Origin: Chitinophagaceae bacterium
GTDB taxonomy: Bacteria; Bacteroidota; Bacteroidia; Chitinophagales; Chitinophagaceae
Assembly (NCBI GenBank): GCA_947489175.1
Contig: CANLED010000097.1
Coordinates: 1 to 7,299, forward strand
Reading direction: 5' to 3'
DNA: 7,299 nt
Positions 1 through 6,168 of this stretch are shown here, piece after piece. Numbering within the stretch: position 1 is the first letter of the stretch; each line of letters starts with the position of its first letter. Both the position numbers and the translations under genes were made by a program. The notes below the pieces were generated by a model. That model was not told the DNA's origin and did not search any database. It saw nothing but the letters and a program-made list of their open reading frames with translations.

Positions 1-108
1 TTTTCTAGACTTTGAAAAATCGAAAATAACAACTCATATCTCTAGTATGAATGATTTACATCACTGATAAAACTGATTTTCTTCAAAGTGATTTGTGGTT
101 AGATCTTT

Positions 109-1050
109 TTATTTTATGAAGTCGAAAATCAACGTTGAAACAGTTTCTGGCACTTCTTCCATTGGTACATGTCCAACATTTTTTAGCACAACTAACTCGC
201 TGCCTTTGATATTTTTTTGGAATTGGTAGGCATTGTCTACTGTAATTAAATGATCTTTATCTCCCCAAATAATCAGCGTAGGCGTTTTTATTGAATTGAT
301 TTTTTCAGCTTCTTGTGTAAAACCATTTTTGAAAATCGACAAGGCTGCTTTTCTGTTTCCTTCTGCTATGGTGAGGTCGTGGTACCTGTCAATCTCTTTT
401 TCTGTAATTTTTGTTTGATCTACAAATACCGTCTCCAGGCTTTTTTTAATTAAAAATTTTGGCGTGATATAAAGCAACAAATTATTGACCACTGGCATTG
501 AAGCTAGCTTGAAACCAAGTGATCCTTTGCCTTTTTTCCCTTGGTATCCAGCTGCATCAATTAAAATTAATTGATTTACTTTTTCAGGATGAGATACAGC
601 ATAATGCCATGAAACACCTCCTCCCATTGAGTTTCCTGCGAGGATGAAATTATTTACATTCAAGTTAGTTAGAAATGAATCAAGAAACTTGGTGTAGTAA
701 TCAAATCCATATTTATTTTCAGGGTTTGGTCCCGTTAACCCAAATCCTGGTAAGTCGATACTAATCAACCTCTTCTTGTCTTTCATCAAAATGACTAAAC
801 TATCCCAAGTGTTCAGTGAAGAAGACATGCCATGAATCAAAATCAATGGAGTTGAATCAGCCATATTTCCTTCATCACGATAATGCACATTCATGCCCAT
901 TAATGGCATGAACTGAGAGGAGGAATTGGTATAAATTGGTTTTAATTTTTCTCTGGGAATATCTTTCTCTGCAAGTATTACCAAAGCAATTGCAACGATT
1001 GTAAACAACGGGAGAACGAAATATCGAATGATTTTTGAAATAATCTTCAT
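109..1050 (-). CDS. Membrane-anchored alpha/beta hydrolase (serine hydrolase)
   Basis: This 313-residue protein has the full alpha/beta-hydrolase signature. An oxyanion-hole HG lies at 73-74 (LILIHGMSSS), followed by a strand-turn DLPGFGLTGP near 99-108. The nucleophile elbow GNSMGG makes Ser141 the nucleophile, WGDKDHLI makes Asp266 the likely acid, and GHVPMEE makes His294 the base. Residues about 10-27 form one hydrophobic segment, so the catalytic domain is probably anchored outside the cytoplasmic membrane. The substrate (ester, lipid, epoxide or other) cannot be read from the sequence. I chose the ATG at 1050 over an in-frame ATG at 1095: the longer form would add 15 polar residues before the membrane segment and overlap the upstream SOUL gene by 35 nt, whereas the chosen start leaves a 10-nt gap. 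It is probably cotranscribed with that gene. The fold is certain; the specific activity is not. Confidence 0.9.
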   Translation of the reverse strand: MKIISKIIRYFVLPLFTIVAIALVILAEKDIPREKLKPIYTNSSSQFMPLMGMNVHYRDEGNMADSTPLILIHGMSSSLNTWDSLVILMKDKKRLISIDLPGFGLTGPNPENKYGFDYYTKFLDSFLTNLNVNNFILAGNSMGGGVSWHYAVSHPEKVNQLILIDAAGYQGKKGKGSLGFKLASMPVVNNLLLYITPKFLIKKSLETVFVDQTKITEKEIDRYHDLTIAEGNRKAALSIFKNGFTQEAEKINSIKTPTLIIWGDKDHLITVDNAYQFQKNIKGSELVVLKNVGHVPMEEVPETVSTLIFDFIK

Positions 1051-1060
1051 GATGATAATT

Positions 1061-1666
1061 TTATGGTTTTGCTGCACTCCATTCAACCGAAACAATTATT
1101 TCATTTCTTCTTCCAATTAATTGATAAGGTGGGTTGTATCCTAAATACCTGAAATTCCCTATGGTTACAATTTTTCTTTCTTTTAAGAGTGATGCTAATT
1201 TTGAGGAATAAACTTTCATGTCATTATCTGATGCAAATCCACCAAAATTAATCGCAGCAACATATTCATCCTTGGTTTTTTTTATGATGACATTCGGGTC
1301 GTTCGGCTTAGGAAGGTTTTCCTGACTGTATTTAGTTGGCATTACAAAGCTCATAGAAGACATCGTATCGTTGATATCCATGTGAACTGGCGTTGTCATA
1401 GCAATTTTAGTGTCTGATTCGTTTCCTCCAAAAATATATCCTGCCAGTTTTCTAAATCCCGATCCAGATAATTCCTTGTAAGATTTTGCACTTGAATTGA
1501 TGGTGGCAATTGTAGTTGCTGGATAAAACCGCACTTCAAAGTCTTTCTCTTTTAATACTACGGTGTATTGTTGGTTCTCAGTATTTTTAGTAGACATTAT
1601 TGTGAATGATTGGGCGATGATTAGGATTAGTAAGATAGCAATTGCTATGATCATTGTTGACTTCAT
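1061..1666 (-). CDS. SOUL family heme-binding-like protein, membrane anchored
   Basis: The 201-residue product matches the SOUL/HEBP family along its length. It shows FEVRFYPA at 43-50, GFRKLAGYIFGGN at 70-82, KIAMTTPVHM at 87-96, MSFVMPTKY at 105-113 with LPKPNDPNV following, and the C-terminal YNPPYQLIGRRNEI at 177-190. Residues about 5-23 are strongly hydrophobic, acting as a signal anchor, so the domain likely faces the periplasm. Family members in animals and plants bind heme or related tetrapyrroles; the function of bacterial homologues is mostly untested, so heme binding here is inferred from homology only. The ATG at 1666 has an A/T-rich leader with no Shine-Dalgarno motif, as is usual in Bacteroidota. 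It heads a probable two-gene unit with the alpha/beta hydrolase 10 nt downstream. Confidence 0.92.
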   Translation of the reverse strand: MKSTMIIAIAILLILIIAQSFTIMSTKNTENQQYTVVLKEKDFEVRFYPATTIATINSSAKSYKELSGSGFRKLAGYIFGGNESDTKIAMTTPVHMDINDTMSSMSFVMPTKYSQENLPKPNDPNVIIKKTKDEYVAAINFGGFASDNDMKVYSSKLASLLKERKIVTIGNFRYLGYNPPYQLIGRRNEIIVSVEWSAAKP

Positions 1667-1783
1667 TTAAATTGATTTTACTTATTAACAATTAAATAGA
1701 ATAAATGTTTTTGGCTCAACTTTTCAACGCAAATTACCGGGACTAAATCTTGGCTTGACTTATAACCATTACATACTTAACAC

Positions 1784-1820
1784 CAAAATTAGTAAACCCA
1801 CAAATTTTCATCACAACAAA
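1784..1820 (-). promoter_or_regulatory. Candidate Bacteroidota-type promoter for the SOUL/hydrolase pair
   Basis: Read on the minus strand, 1791-1784 is TAATTTTG, an exact match to the -7 consensus TAnnTTTG. Upstream, TTTGTTG at 1820-1814 offers a -33 TTG with about 22 nt between the boxes, at the long end of the accepted range. It lies in a 175-nt gene-free gap and would give a 5' leader of roughly 110 nt before the ATG at 1666. This is pattern matching in AT-rich DNA, so confidence is limited. Confidence 0.35.
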
Positions 1821-1841
1821 CGATATAGAATCAATCTAAAA

Positions 1842-2666
1842 TCATTTTGATTTTTGTGCAATCTCTAATTCATTCATCTTTTCAGTTGGATTCATGATAT
1901 AGGTTAGCATTGAACCATCTTTACACAATTCTACAATACGATATCCTTTGTAATTTGTTCCCCAATTTCCACCGAAATGACTGTCAAATAAATAAGGAAT
2001 TCCATCCTGCCATTTTACACTGTCTTGGTCATGCTCATGTCCGTGAAAAACTGCTTTGATATTTTTATGCTGTTTTACCAACTCTTGAAACGCAGTTGAA
2101 TTAATGGCATTGGCGGTCCACTTGATCGGCGGAATATGTAAAAACAAAAATATATTTTCAGCATTTTTGTGCTCTTTCAATTTGGCTGTAAGCCATGGCA
2201 TATCTGGTGGAAGGTATTCGCCTTTTTCATTTGATGTATTGCCGAAAAGAAGCACATTTTTCTTTACCACAACATCAAAATTCAATGGCATTTTCCAAGT
2301 ATATTCCCAGAGTTCAGGACTTGCAATGTCATGATTTCCTTTGGTTACATAGTATTGAAAATTTAACTTATCTAAGGCCCTTTTGGCATCATCTAAAAAT
2401 GTTACATCATCATGGATGATGTCTCCATTGATTACACCAAAATCAAACTTTTTTTGTTCATGAACATCGTTGATATGAGAAACTGCAGTACTGAAAAAAT
2501 CACGGTAGGTTGTCTTTGGTTGTCCATAGTGCCCGTCAGATGCAACTACAAACCGCAGCGCTAATTTTTTCTTTCCAAATTCACTTAAATCTGATGCCAA
2601 TAATGTTTTACCATTGGCTAAAAAAACTGCCAAAGAAATGTTCTGAATAAAATGCCTGCGTTTCAT
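1842..2666 (-). CDS. Calcineurin-like metallophosphoesterase with Tat-like leader
   Basis: The 274-residue protein carries the ordered metal-binding motifs of calcineurin-like phosphoesterases: SDGHYG (Asp44, His46), NGDIIHDD (Asp82), KGNHD (Asn111, His112), LHIPP (His177) and HGHEHD (His210, His212). It resembles class III phosphodiesterases of the CpdA type and secreted phosphoesterases, which hydrolyse phosphomono- or diesters using a two-metal centre. The substrate is not predictable. The N-terminus begins MKRRHFIQN, a twin-arginine-like motif, followed by a modest hydrophobic stretch ending near LLAS (22-25), so export by Tat is plausible. The ATG at 2666 lies only 14 nt after a 20-bp perfect inverted repeat, and I find no good promoter between that repeat and the upstream gene. 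No strong terminator follows the stop codon. Confidence 0.93.
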   Translation of the reverse strand: MKRRHFIQNISLAVFLANGKTLLASDLSEFGKKKLALRFVVASDGHYGQPKTTYRDFFSTAVSHINDVHEQKKFDFGVINGDIIHDDVTFLDDAKRALDKLNFQYYVTKGNHDIASPELWEYTWKMPLNFDVVVKKNVLLFGNTSNEKGEYLPPDMPWLTAKLKEHKNAENIFLFLHIPPIKWTANAINSTAFQELVKQHKNIKAVFHGHEHDQDSVKWQDGIPYLFDSHFGGNWGTNYKGYRIVELCKDGSMLTYIMNPTEKMNELEIAQKSK

Positions 2667-2680
2667 ATTATATCTATTAA

Positions 2681-2730
2681 AAAATAAATGTACACTATTT
2701 TATCGCGTTTAAATAGTGTACATTTATTTT
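2681..2730 (-). terminator. Perfect 20-bp inverted repeat; possible AT-rich terminator or leader hairpin
   Basis: The arms 2681-2700 and 2711-2730 are exact reverse complements around a 10-nt loop containing CGCG. Only 3 of the 20 pairs are G-C. On the minus strand the stem ends in ATTTATTTT and continues TTAATAG, so it could act as an intrinsic terminator for the small gene ending at 2769. Each arm also contains the self-complementary hexamer TGTACA (2689-2694 and 2717-2722), so a protein operator is possible. It occupies the immediate leader of the metallophosphoesterase gene. The repeat is certain; the terminator role is an inference because the stem is much less GC-rich than the clear terminator at 3241-3264. 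Confidence 0.5.
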
Positions 2731-2768
2731 AATAAAAAGATAATTTACGCTTCTGGATTTCCCTTGAA

Positions 2769-3119
2769 TTAATTGTTATTAATGGACCACTCTGATGTCA
2801 TTCCATTGTACCTTAATATTTCTTCAGCATGTTCTTTACTAAGCCCCTTAATGGTAAATGTTATACATCTATCTTTGCCCATTGCTCTTCTTTCTTTCAT
2901 CACTTCATCGAATTGCTTAAGTTGCTCTTTGGTAAAAAGGCTTCTGTCTAGATTTTCTAGGGCCTCATAAACTTCATGAAACAAGATTTGGAAAACACGG
3001 TTGTCATGAAAACCTTCTATTAAACCCTGTGGATCTTCTCTATATCCCTCCCAAAGTAATTTTTCAATCCTTGCCTTTTCTTTGAGCCATTTTTTAAGAC
3101 CTTCATTATTTATTTCCAT
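2769..3119 (-). CDS. Small hypothetical protein, charged and mostly helical
   Basis: I do not recognise this 116-residue protein. It has no signal peptide, membrane segment or known catalytic motif, so it is probably cytoplasmic. Residues about 5-75 look helical and highly charged (LKKWLKEKARIEKLLWEGY, then LFHEVYEALENLDRSLF and KEQLKQFDEVMKERR). The tail RCITFTIKGLSKEHAEEIL at 84-102 suggests a short strand followed by a helix. I chose the ATG at 3119, which follows a run of A residues typical of Bacteroidota starts. An in-frame ATG at 3158 would add 13 mostly hydrophobic residues (MILISNIVLQKNY) and has no better leader. The gene is isolated: an intrinsic terminator lies upstream and a long inverted repeat downstream, so it is probably transcribed alone. 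That it is a real gene is supported by amphipathic, protein-like composition and by the absence of a competing frame. Confidence 0.7.
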   Translation of the reverse strand: MEINNEGLKKWLKEKARIEKLLWEGYREDPQGLIEGFHDNRVFQILFHEVYEALENLDRSLFTKEQLKQFDEVMKERRAMGKDRCITFTIKGLSKEHAEEILRYNGMTSEWSINNN

Positions 3120-3186
3120 ATAATTTTTTTGTAAAACTATATTCGAAATTAAAATCATAAAGGTGGTTTCCTACATGAAACAGCAG

Positions 3187-3229
3187 TATTTTAAGCTGTT
3201 TTATCTAGTTAAAATATCCTAAAACAGCT
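3187..3229. repeat. Two interleaved inverted repeats upstream of the small gene
   Basis: Stem A pairs 3187-3194 (TATTTTAA) with 3209-3216. Stem B pairs 3194-3203 (AGCTGTTTTA) with 3220-3229. The arms are interleaved, so the right arm of A lies in the loop of B. The connecting loop on the minus-strand RNA is too short to bridge a full pseudoknot, so the stems would compete. The right end also contains the palindrome ACAGCTGT (3224-3231). The repeats lie between the terminator of the DUF4197 gene and the start at 3119, where that gene's promoter or leader must be. The role is unknown. Confidence 0.5.
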
Positions 3230-3240
3230 GTGAATAAACA

Positions 3241-3264
3241 AAAAAAAGAGGTGATTTTCACCTC
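3241..3264 (-). terminator. Intrinsic terminator of the DUF4197 gene
   Basis: On the minus strand a 7-bp stem GAGGTGA/TCACCTC (3264-3258 with 3254-3248) closes a 3-nt AAA loop and is followed directly by seven T residues (3247-3241). It starts 11 nt after the stop codon of the DUF4197 gene. The GC-rich stem plus T-run is the textbook rho-independent form, and it separates that gene from the small gene at 2769-3119. Confidence 0.92.
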
Positions 3265-3275
3265 CTTATTTGTGC

Positions 3276-3989
3276 TTATTTAGCGAATACTTTTTTCAAC
3301 AGTTCTGAAGTTCTTGCAAGTGGGTCTTTGCGGATGTTTTTTTCTTCTGTTGCTATTTGTGTGAACATTCCTTGAAGGGCTTTTTCAGTTACATACCCTA
3401 TAAGGTCTGGATTGATTTTTTGCAAGCTGAATTTGTTGTATGAGTTAACCATCGTGGTCCAGTATTTGGTTGCCCCTACTTTTTCCAAAGATGCTGCTAT
3501 AACCGGCCTGAAGGCATCTGCTAATGCCACAGTGGTTTTGCTTCTCAAATATCCTGTAGCTGCTGTATCTGTTCCACGTAGGATGCCAATGGCATCTGTA
3601 ACACTCATTTGCTTGATCGCACCAGTAAAAATAGGCGCCGCTTGCTTACACGCGTCTTCTGCACCCCTGTTCATCGTCAAAATGGCATCATCAACTTGCT
3701 TTCCCAAACCTACTCCACGCAAAGTTTTCTCGATTTTCTGTGCTTCTGGTGGTAGCAATACTTTCAACAATTCATTGCTAAAAAAACCATTCTCTTTTGA
3801 CAGAATTGCTGTTCCTTTTTCTGCTCCAGTTGCCAAGGCTTCTTTTAAACCTGCAATGATGTCGTCATTGCTTAATGATCCTGCACCTACTCCAGCGGCT
3901 TGTTTTGCCTTGTTGAGTAGTCCCTTAATGGTTTGTGAATTCGCCGCATTTAAGATTAGAAAGCTAGCAATTAGTAAAAAATATTTCAT
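3276..3989 (-). CDS. DUF4197 family secreted protein
   Basis: The 237-residue product matches the DUF4197 family along its whole length. Recognisable blocks are LSNDDIIAGLKEAL (39-52), GFFSNELLKVLLP (68-80), LRGVGLGKQVDDAILTMNRGAEDA (90-113), APIFTGAI (118-125), DAIGILRGTDTAATGYLRSKT (132-152), KYWTTMVNSYN (175-185), PDLIGYVTEKALQGMF (194-209) and DPLARTSELLKKVF (222-235). A Sec signal peptide occupies residues 1-18 with probable cleavage after NS before Gln19, so the mature protein is periplasmic or outer-surface, and it is not a lipoprotein because no lipobox Cys is present. The biochemical function of the family is unknown. It appears to be a single-gene unit, with a candidate promoter 21 nt upstream and a strong terminator 11 nt downstream. 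A 211-codon open frame antisense to it is a coding shadow. Confidence 0.95.
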   Translation of the reverse strand: MKYFLLIASFLILNAANSQTIKGLLNKAKQAAGVGAGSLSNDDIIAGLKEALATGAEKGTAILSKENGFFSNELLKVLLPPEAQKIEKTLRGVGLGKQVDDAILTMNRGAEDACKQAAPIFTGAIKQMSVTDAIGILRGTDTAATGYLRSKTTVALADAFRPVIAASLEKVGATKYWTTMVNSYNKFSLQKINPDLIGYVTEKALQGMFTQIATEEKNIRKDPLARTSELLKKVFAK

Positions 3990-4009
3990 AGTATATGATT
4001 GTTATCATG

Positions 4010-4044
4010 CAAAAATAACCCATTCCTTGTTAATGAAAAATCAA
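4010..4044 (-). promoter_or_regulatory. Candidate Bacteroidota-type promoter of the DUF4197 gene
   Basis: On the minus strand 4017-4010 reads TATTTTTG, an exact match to TAnnTTTG. A possible -33 TTG lies at 4044-4042, about 24 nt upstream, slightly further than usual. Transcription would begin near 4003, giving a leader of about 14 nt before the ATG at 3989. Placement in the 63-nt gap after the PqqB-like gene fits an independent unit, although no terminator is visible before it and readthrough from the nagA operon is possible. Confidence 0.42.
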
Positions 4045-4052
4045 TGAATTGC

Positions 4053-4988
4053 CTACAAGGGGAAAACTTGTTTGATGGCTGCTACATGAAACCCTTTTTT
4101 AACCAGGTCTTTGTATTCGTTTGTCGTTAAATTGAGCAGGGGATTGGTATGGTTCAGGTGTATAAACCATATCTTGTTTTTTTCTGTTGATGGAAGTTGG
4201 CTGAACTTTAACATGCTTTCTTTTACCAATGGATGTGGTATCTCTGTGATGTTTCTGTTGTTAACTTCCGCCGGATCCCAAAATGTTCCGTCAATAAACG
4301 CATAGTCGACCTCTTTTATCATTTCGACAATCTTCATTTCCCATTTCTCCCATTTATCAATGTCTGGGATGAACAATGCTGTTTTATTTGGTCCAATTAT
4401 TTTAAATCCTATCGTTTCTGAATACTCATCTCGGTGTGGTACTTGATATGGTATCACGCTGATTCTATTTGTCAACGTCATTTCTTTTTTATCAAACAAC
4501 TCTTTTATTTCAATATTTTTTAAGTTAACGAGCTGACTCCATGGTCCATTCTTTTCAAGAAATGATTTCATCCTTGGCATCGCATAAACAGGAATGTTTG
4601 AGGCGTTTTTTGCTTCTTTTCCTAAGTACATCAATCCGCTATAATGCCCTATATGCGCATGACTCAGCAATATGCCGTCAACAGAATTTTTATTGCCGGA
4701 AAATTCATTGAGTATTTTTATTTGTGATGTTATGTCTGGACTCGCCTCTACAATAAATTGTTTTTTTGATGCTTTATCGACCAAACCCAGCGAAACAACT
4801 TTCTTGTTGCTGTCAATCTTTTTGCAGCATTCTTTCTCGCATCCAATATGTGGAGAACCGCCATCCTGAAGGGTTCCAAGAATCACTAAAAAGGGATCTT
4901 GGTTATTTTTATTAGTCGCCAACGATTGTGAATGGCTCTTTTCGAAAAACAACATGAGGATGATTGAAAAGAGAAATCTTCTGATCAT
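4053..4988 (-). CDS. Exported PqqB-like MBL-fold metallohydrolase
   Basis: This 311-residue protein belongs to the metallo-beta-lactamase fold and resembles the PqqB-like branch. The N-terminal LGTLQDGGSPHIGC (37-50) leads into a Cys cluster, Cys50, Cys54 and Cys55. The metal motif is SHAHIGHYSG (His110, His112, His115), followed by VPHRDE (His185), IPDID (Asp209, Asp211), FIDGTFWD (Asp233) and HLNHTNP (His277, His280). Residues 1-20 form a Sec signal peptide ending SHS before Gln21, so the enzyme is probably periplasmic, unlike cytoplasmic PqqB of PQQ biosynthesis. No pqqA, C, D or E gene is in view, so PQQ synthesis should not be inferred. Its ATG shares one base with the nagA stop codon (TAATG at 4990-4986), with an AGG about 8 nt before it, indicating translational coupling. 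Its coding strand looks more AT-rich than nagA. The reaction and substrate are unknown. Confidence 0.88.
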   Translation of the reverse strand: MIRRFLFSIILMLFFEKSHSQSLATNKNNQDPFLVILGTLQDGGSPHIGCEKECCKKIDSNKKVVSLGLVDKASKKQFIVEASPDITSQIKILNEFSGNKNSVDGILLSHAHIGHYSGLMYLGKEAKNASNIPVYAMPRMKSFLEKNGPWSQLVNLKNIEIKELFDKKEMTLTNRISVIPYQVPHRDEYSETIGFKIIGPNKTALFIPDIDKWEKWEMKIVEMIKEVDYAFIDGTFWDPAEVNNRNITEIPHPLVKESMLKFSQLPSTEKNKIWFIHLNHTNPLLNLTTNEYKDLVKKGFHVAAIKQVFPL

Positions 4989-6166
4989 TATTTTACCTGA
5001 TTTCCTTTGATGAAGATTGATTGCATTTCAATATCCTGATTAAAAACCAGGATATCTGCATCCATTCCTTTTTTTAACCTGCCTATCTTGTCACTTAGTT
5101 TCATGATTCTTGCCGGCGTTGAAGTAATCATTTTGACTGCATCAACAAGCGGCACTTCTCCCATGTTTATCATTGTTCTTACGAGCCTGTCTGCCAATGC
5201 CACACTGCCTGCAAACGAGCTTCTGTCGGGCATCTTGGCAACGCCGCCTTCAAGGATTACCTTGATGCCACTGTTGATGTTTCCCAAAATACTTTCTCCT
5301 TCCGGCATGCCTGCACCTCGCATGGCATCTGTTATCAAGGCTGTATGGTCAGCTCCTTTTATTTTGTAAATCAGTTTTAACAATGGTGCCGGCAAATGAA
5401 TACCATCCGCAATAATTTCTACATCAAGTTCATCATGCAAATATCCCGCTTCAATCACACCAGCATAACGGTATGCATTTTTTCTTGTTACCCCAGACAT
5501 GGCAGAATAAAAATGCGTCAGCAAGGTATAGCCATTGTCGAATGCATTTTTGGCTTCTTCATAAATCGCGTCTGTATGTGCCATGGATGGAAGGATGCCT
5601 CTCTCGCAAAGTATCTTCCCAAATTCAATGGCTCCTTTTCTTTCTGGCGCTGCGCTCCACCTTTTGATGGATGTGGAATGCGAAAGTATTTCTAGATACT
5701 CCGATGGTTCTGGATCTCGAATGTATTTAGGGTCTTGCGCTCCCCGTTGTTCCATCGAAAAATAGGGACCTTCAAGATGCAGGCCTATAAAGGAAGCGCC
5801 TTTTTTATTGTTTAGATTTGCCTGCTCATAGATGTTAAGCGTATGTAAAATATCATCTTTTTCTGCAGTGAGGGTTGTTGGCATGATTGAAGTGGTGCCA
5901 TGCTGGGCGTGTATTTCAGCAACTTTCAAAAATGCCTCTTCAGTACCATCCATGAAATCATGTCCACCGCCTCCATGTACATGGATATCAATAAATCCTG
6001 GTGAAATATAATTTCCTTTAGCATCAATTTCCAATGAATCTGGAAACTCAACATTGCCTTCTTCTACACCTAAGATGATTCCATTTTCCACCAACAGGGT
6101 GCCATGTGGAATAATCCTGTCGGTTAGAATGACCTTTCCATTGGTGATTTTAATTTTTCTTTCCAT
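4988..6166 (-). CDS. nagA: N-acetylglucosamine-6-phosphate deacetylase
   Basis: The 392-residue product is a full-length amidohydrolase of the NagA family, which removes acetate from GlcNAc-6-phosphate to give glucosamine-6-phosphate in the cytoplasm. Visible motifs are PGFIDIHVHGGGGHDFMDG (56-74; His62, His64), HLEGPY (130-135; metal ligand Glu132), MAHTDA (His197), THFYSAM (His218), ADGIHLPAPLL (His257), LITDAM with catalytic Asp280, and FAGSV (318-322). The phosphate-site region differs from E. coli-type NagA: THFYSAM replaces the usual THL[FY]NAM, and TRKNAYRYAG (227-236) replaces the GREPG-type loop. Close Bacteroidota homologues may share this, but the exact substrate should be held loosely. 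The gene starts 2 nt after the transporter stop codon, with GGAG and AGGAA in the preceding 16 nt, and overlaps the next gene by one base, so it sits inside an operon. No nagB or N-acetylglucosamine kinase gene is in the window. Confidence 0.94.
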   Translation of the reverse strand: MERKIKITNGKVILTDRIIPHGTLLVENGIILGVEEGNVEFPDSLEIDAKGNYISPGFIDIHVHGGGGHDFMDGTEEAFLKVAEIHAQHGTTSIMPTTLTAEKDDILHTLNIYEQANLNNKKGASFIGLHLEGPYFSMEQRGAQDPKYIRDPEPSEYLEILSHSTSIKRWSAAPERKGAIEFGKILCERGILPSMAHTDAIYEEAKNAFDNGYTLLTHFYSAMSGVTRKNAYRYAGVIEAGYLHDELDVEIIADGIHLPAPLLKLIYKIKGADHTALITDAMRGAGMPEGESILGNINSGIKVILEGGVAKMPDRSSFAGSVALADRLVRTMINMGEVPLVDAVKMITSTPARIMKLSDKIGRLKKGMDADILVFNQDIEMQSIFIKGNQVK

Positions 6167-6168
6167 GT

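Noticed and set aside
1..108. Possible terminator or repeat downstream of the alpha/beta hydrolase
   Set aside because: Only short ACTGAT direct repeats and weak TCTAG matches are visible; no stem followed by a minus-strand T-run was found.
1051..1095. Upstream ATG at 1095 as the start of the alpha/beta hydrolase
   Set aside because: It overlaps the SOUL gene by 35 nt and puts polar residues before the membrane segment; the ATG at 1050 leaves a normal 10-nt gap.
1838..1854. A short hairpin AAAATCA/TGATTTT across the metallophosphoesterase stop codon as a terminator
   Set aside because: The stem is seven pairs with one G-C, has no clear T-run after it on the minus strand, and is expected by chance in such AT-rich DNA.
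3995..4008. ATGAT-TGTT-ATCAT inverted repeat in the DUF4197 leader as an operator
   Set aside because: Five-bp AT-rich arms near a predicted start site are not distinguishable from chance without conservation data.
3412..4047. A 211-codon open frame on the plus strand, antisense to the DUF4197 gene
   Set aside because: The minus-strand frame matches DUF4197 along its full length and has a signal peptide, promoter and terminator. The plus-strand frame has no recognisable domain and is a shadow.
4025..4060. CCTTGT/ACAAGG inverted repeat after the PqqB-like gene as a terminator
   Set aside because: Six pairs around a 24-nt loop with no following T-run is too weak, and one arm lies in the end of the coding region.
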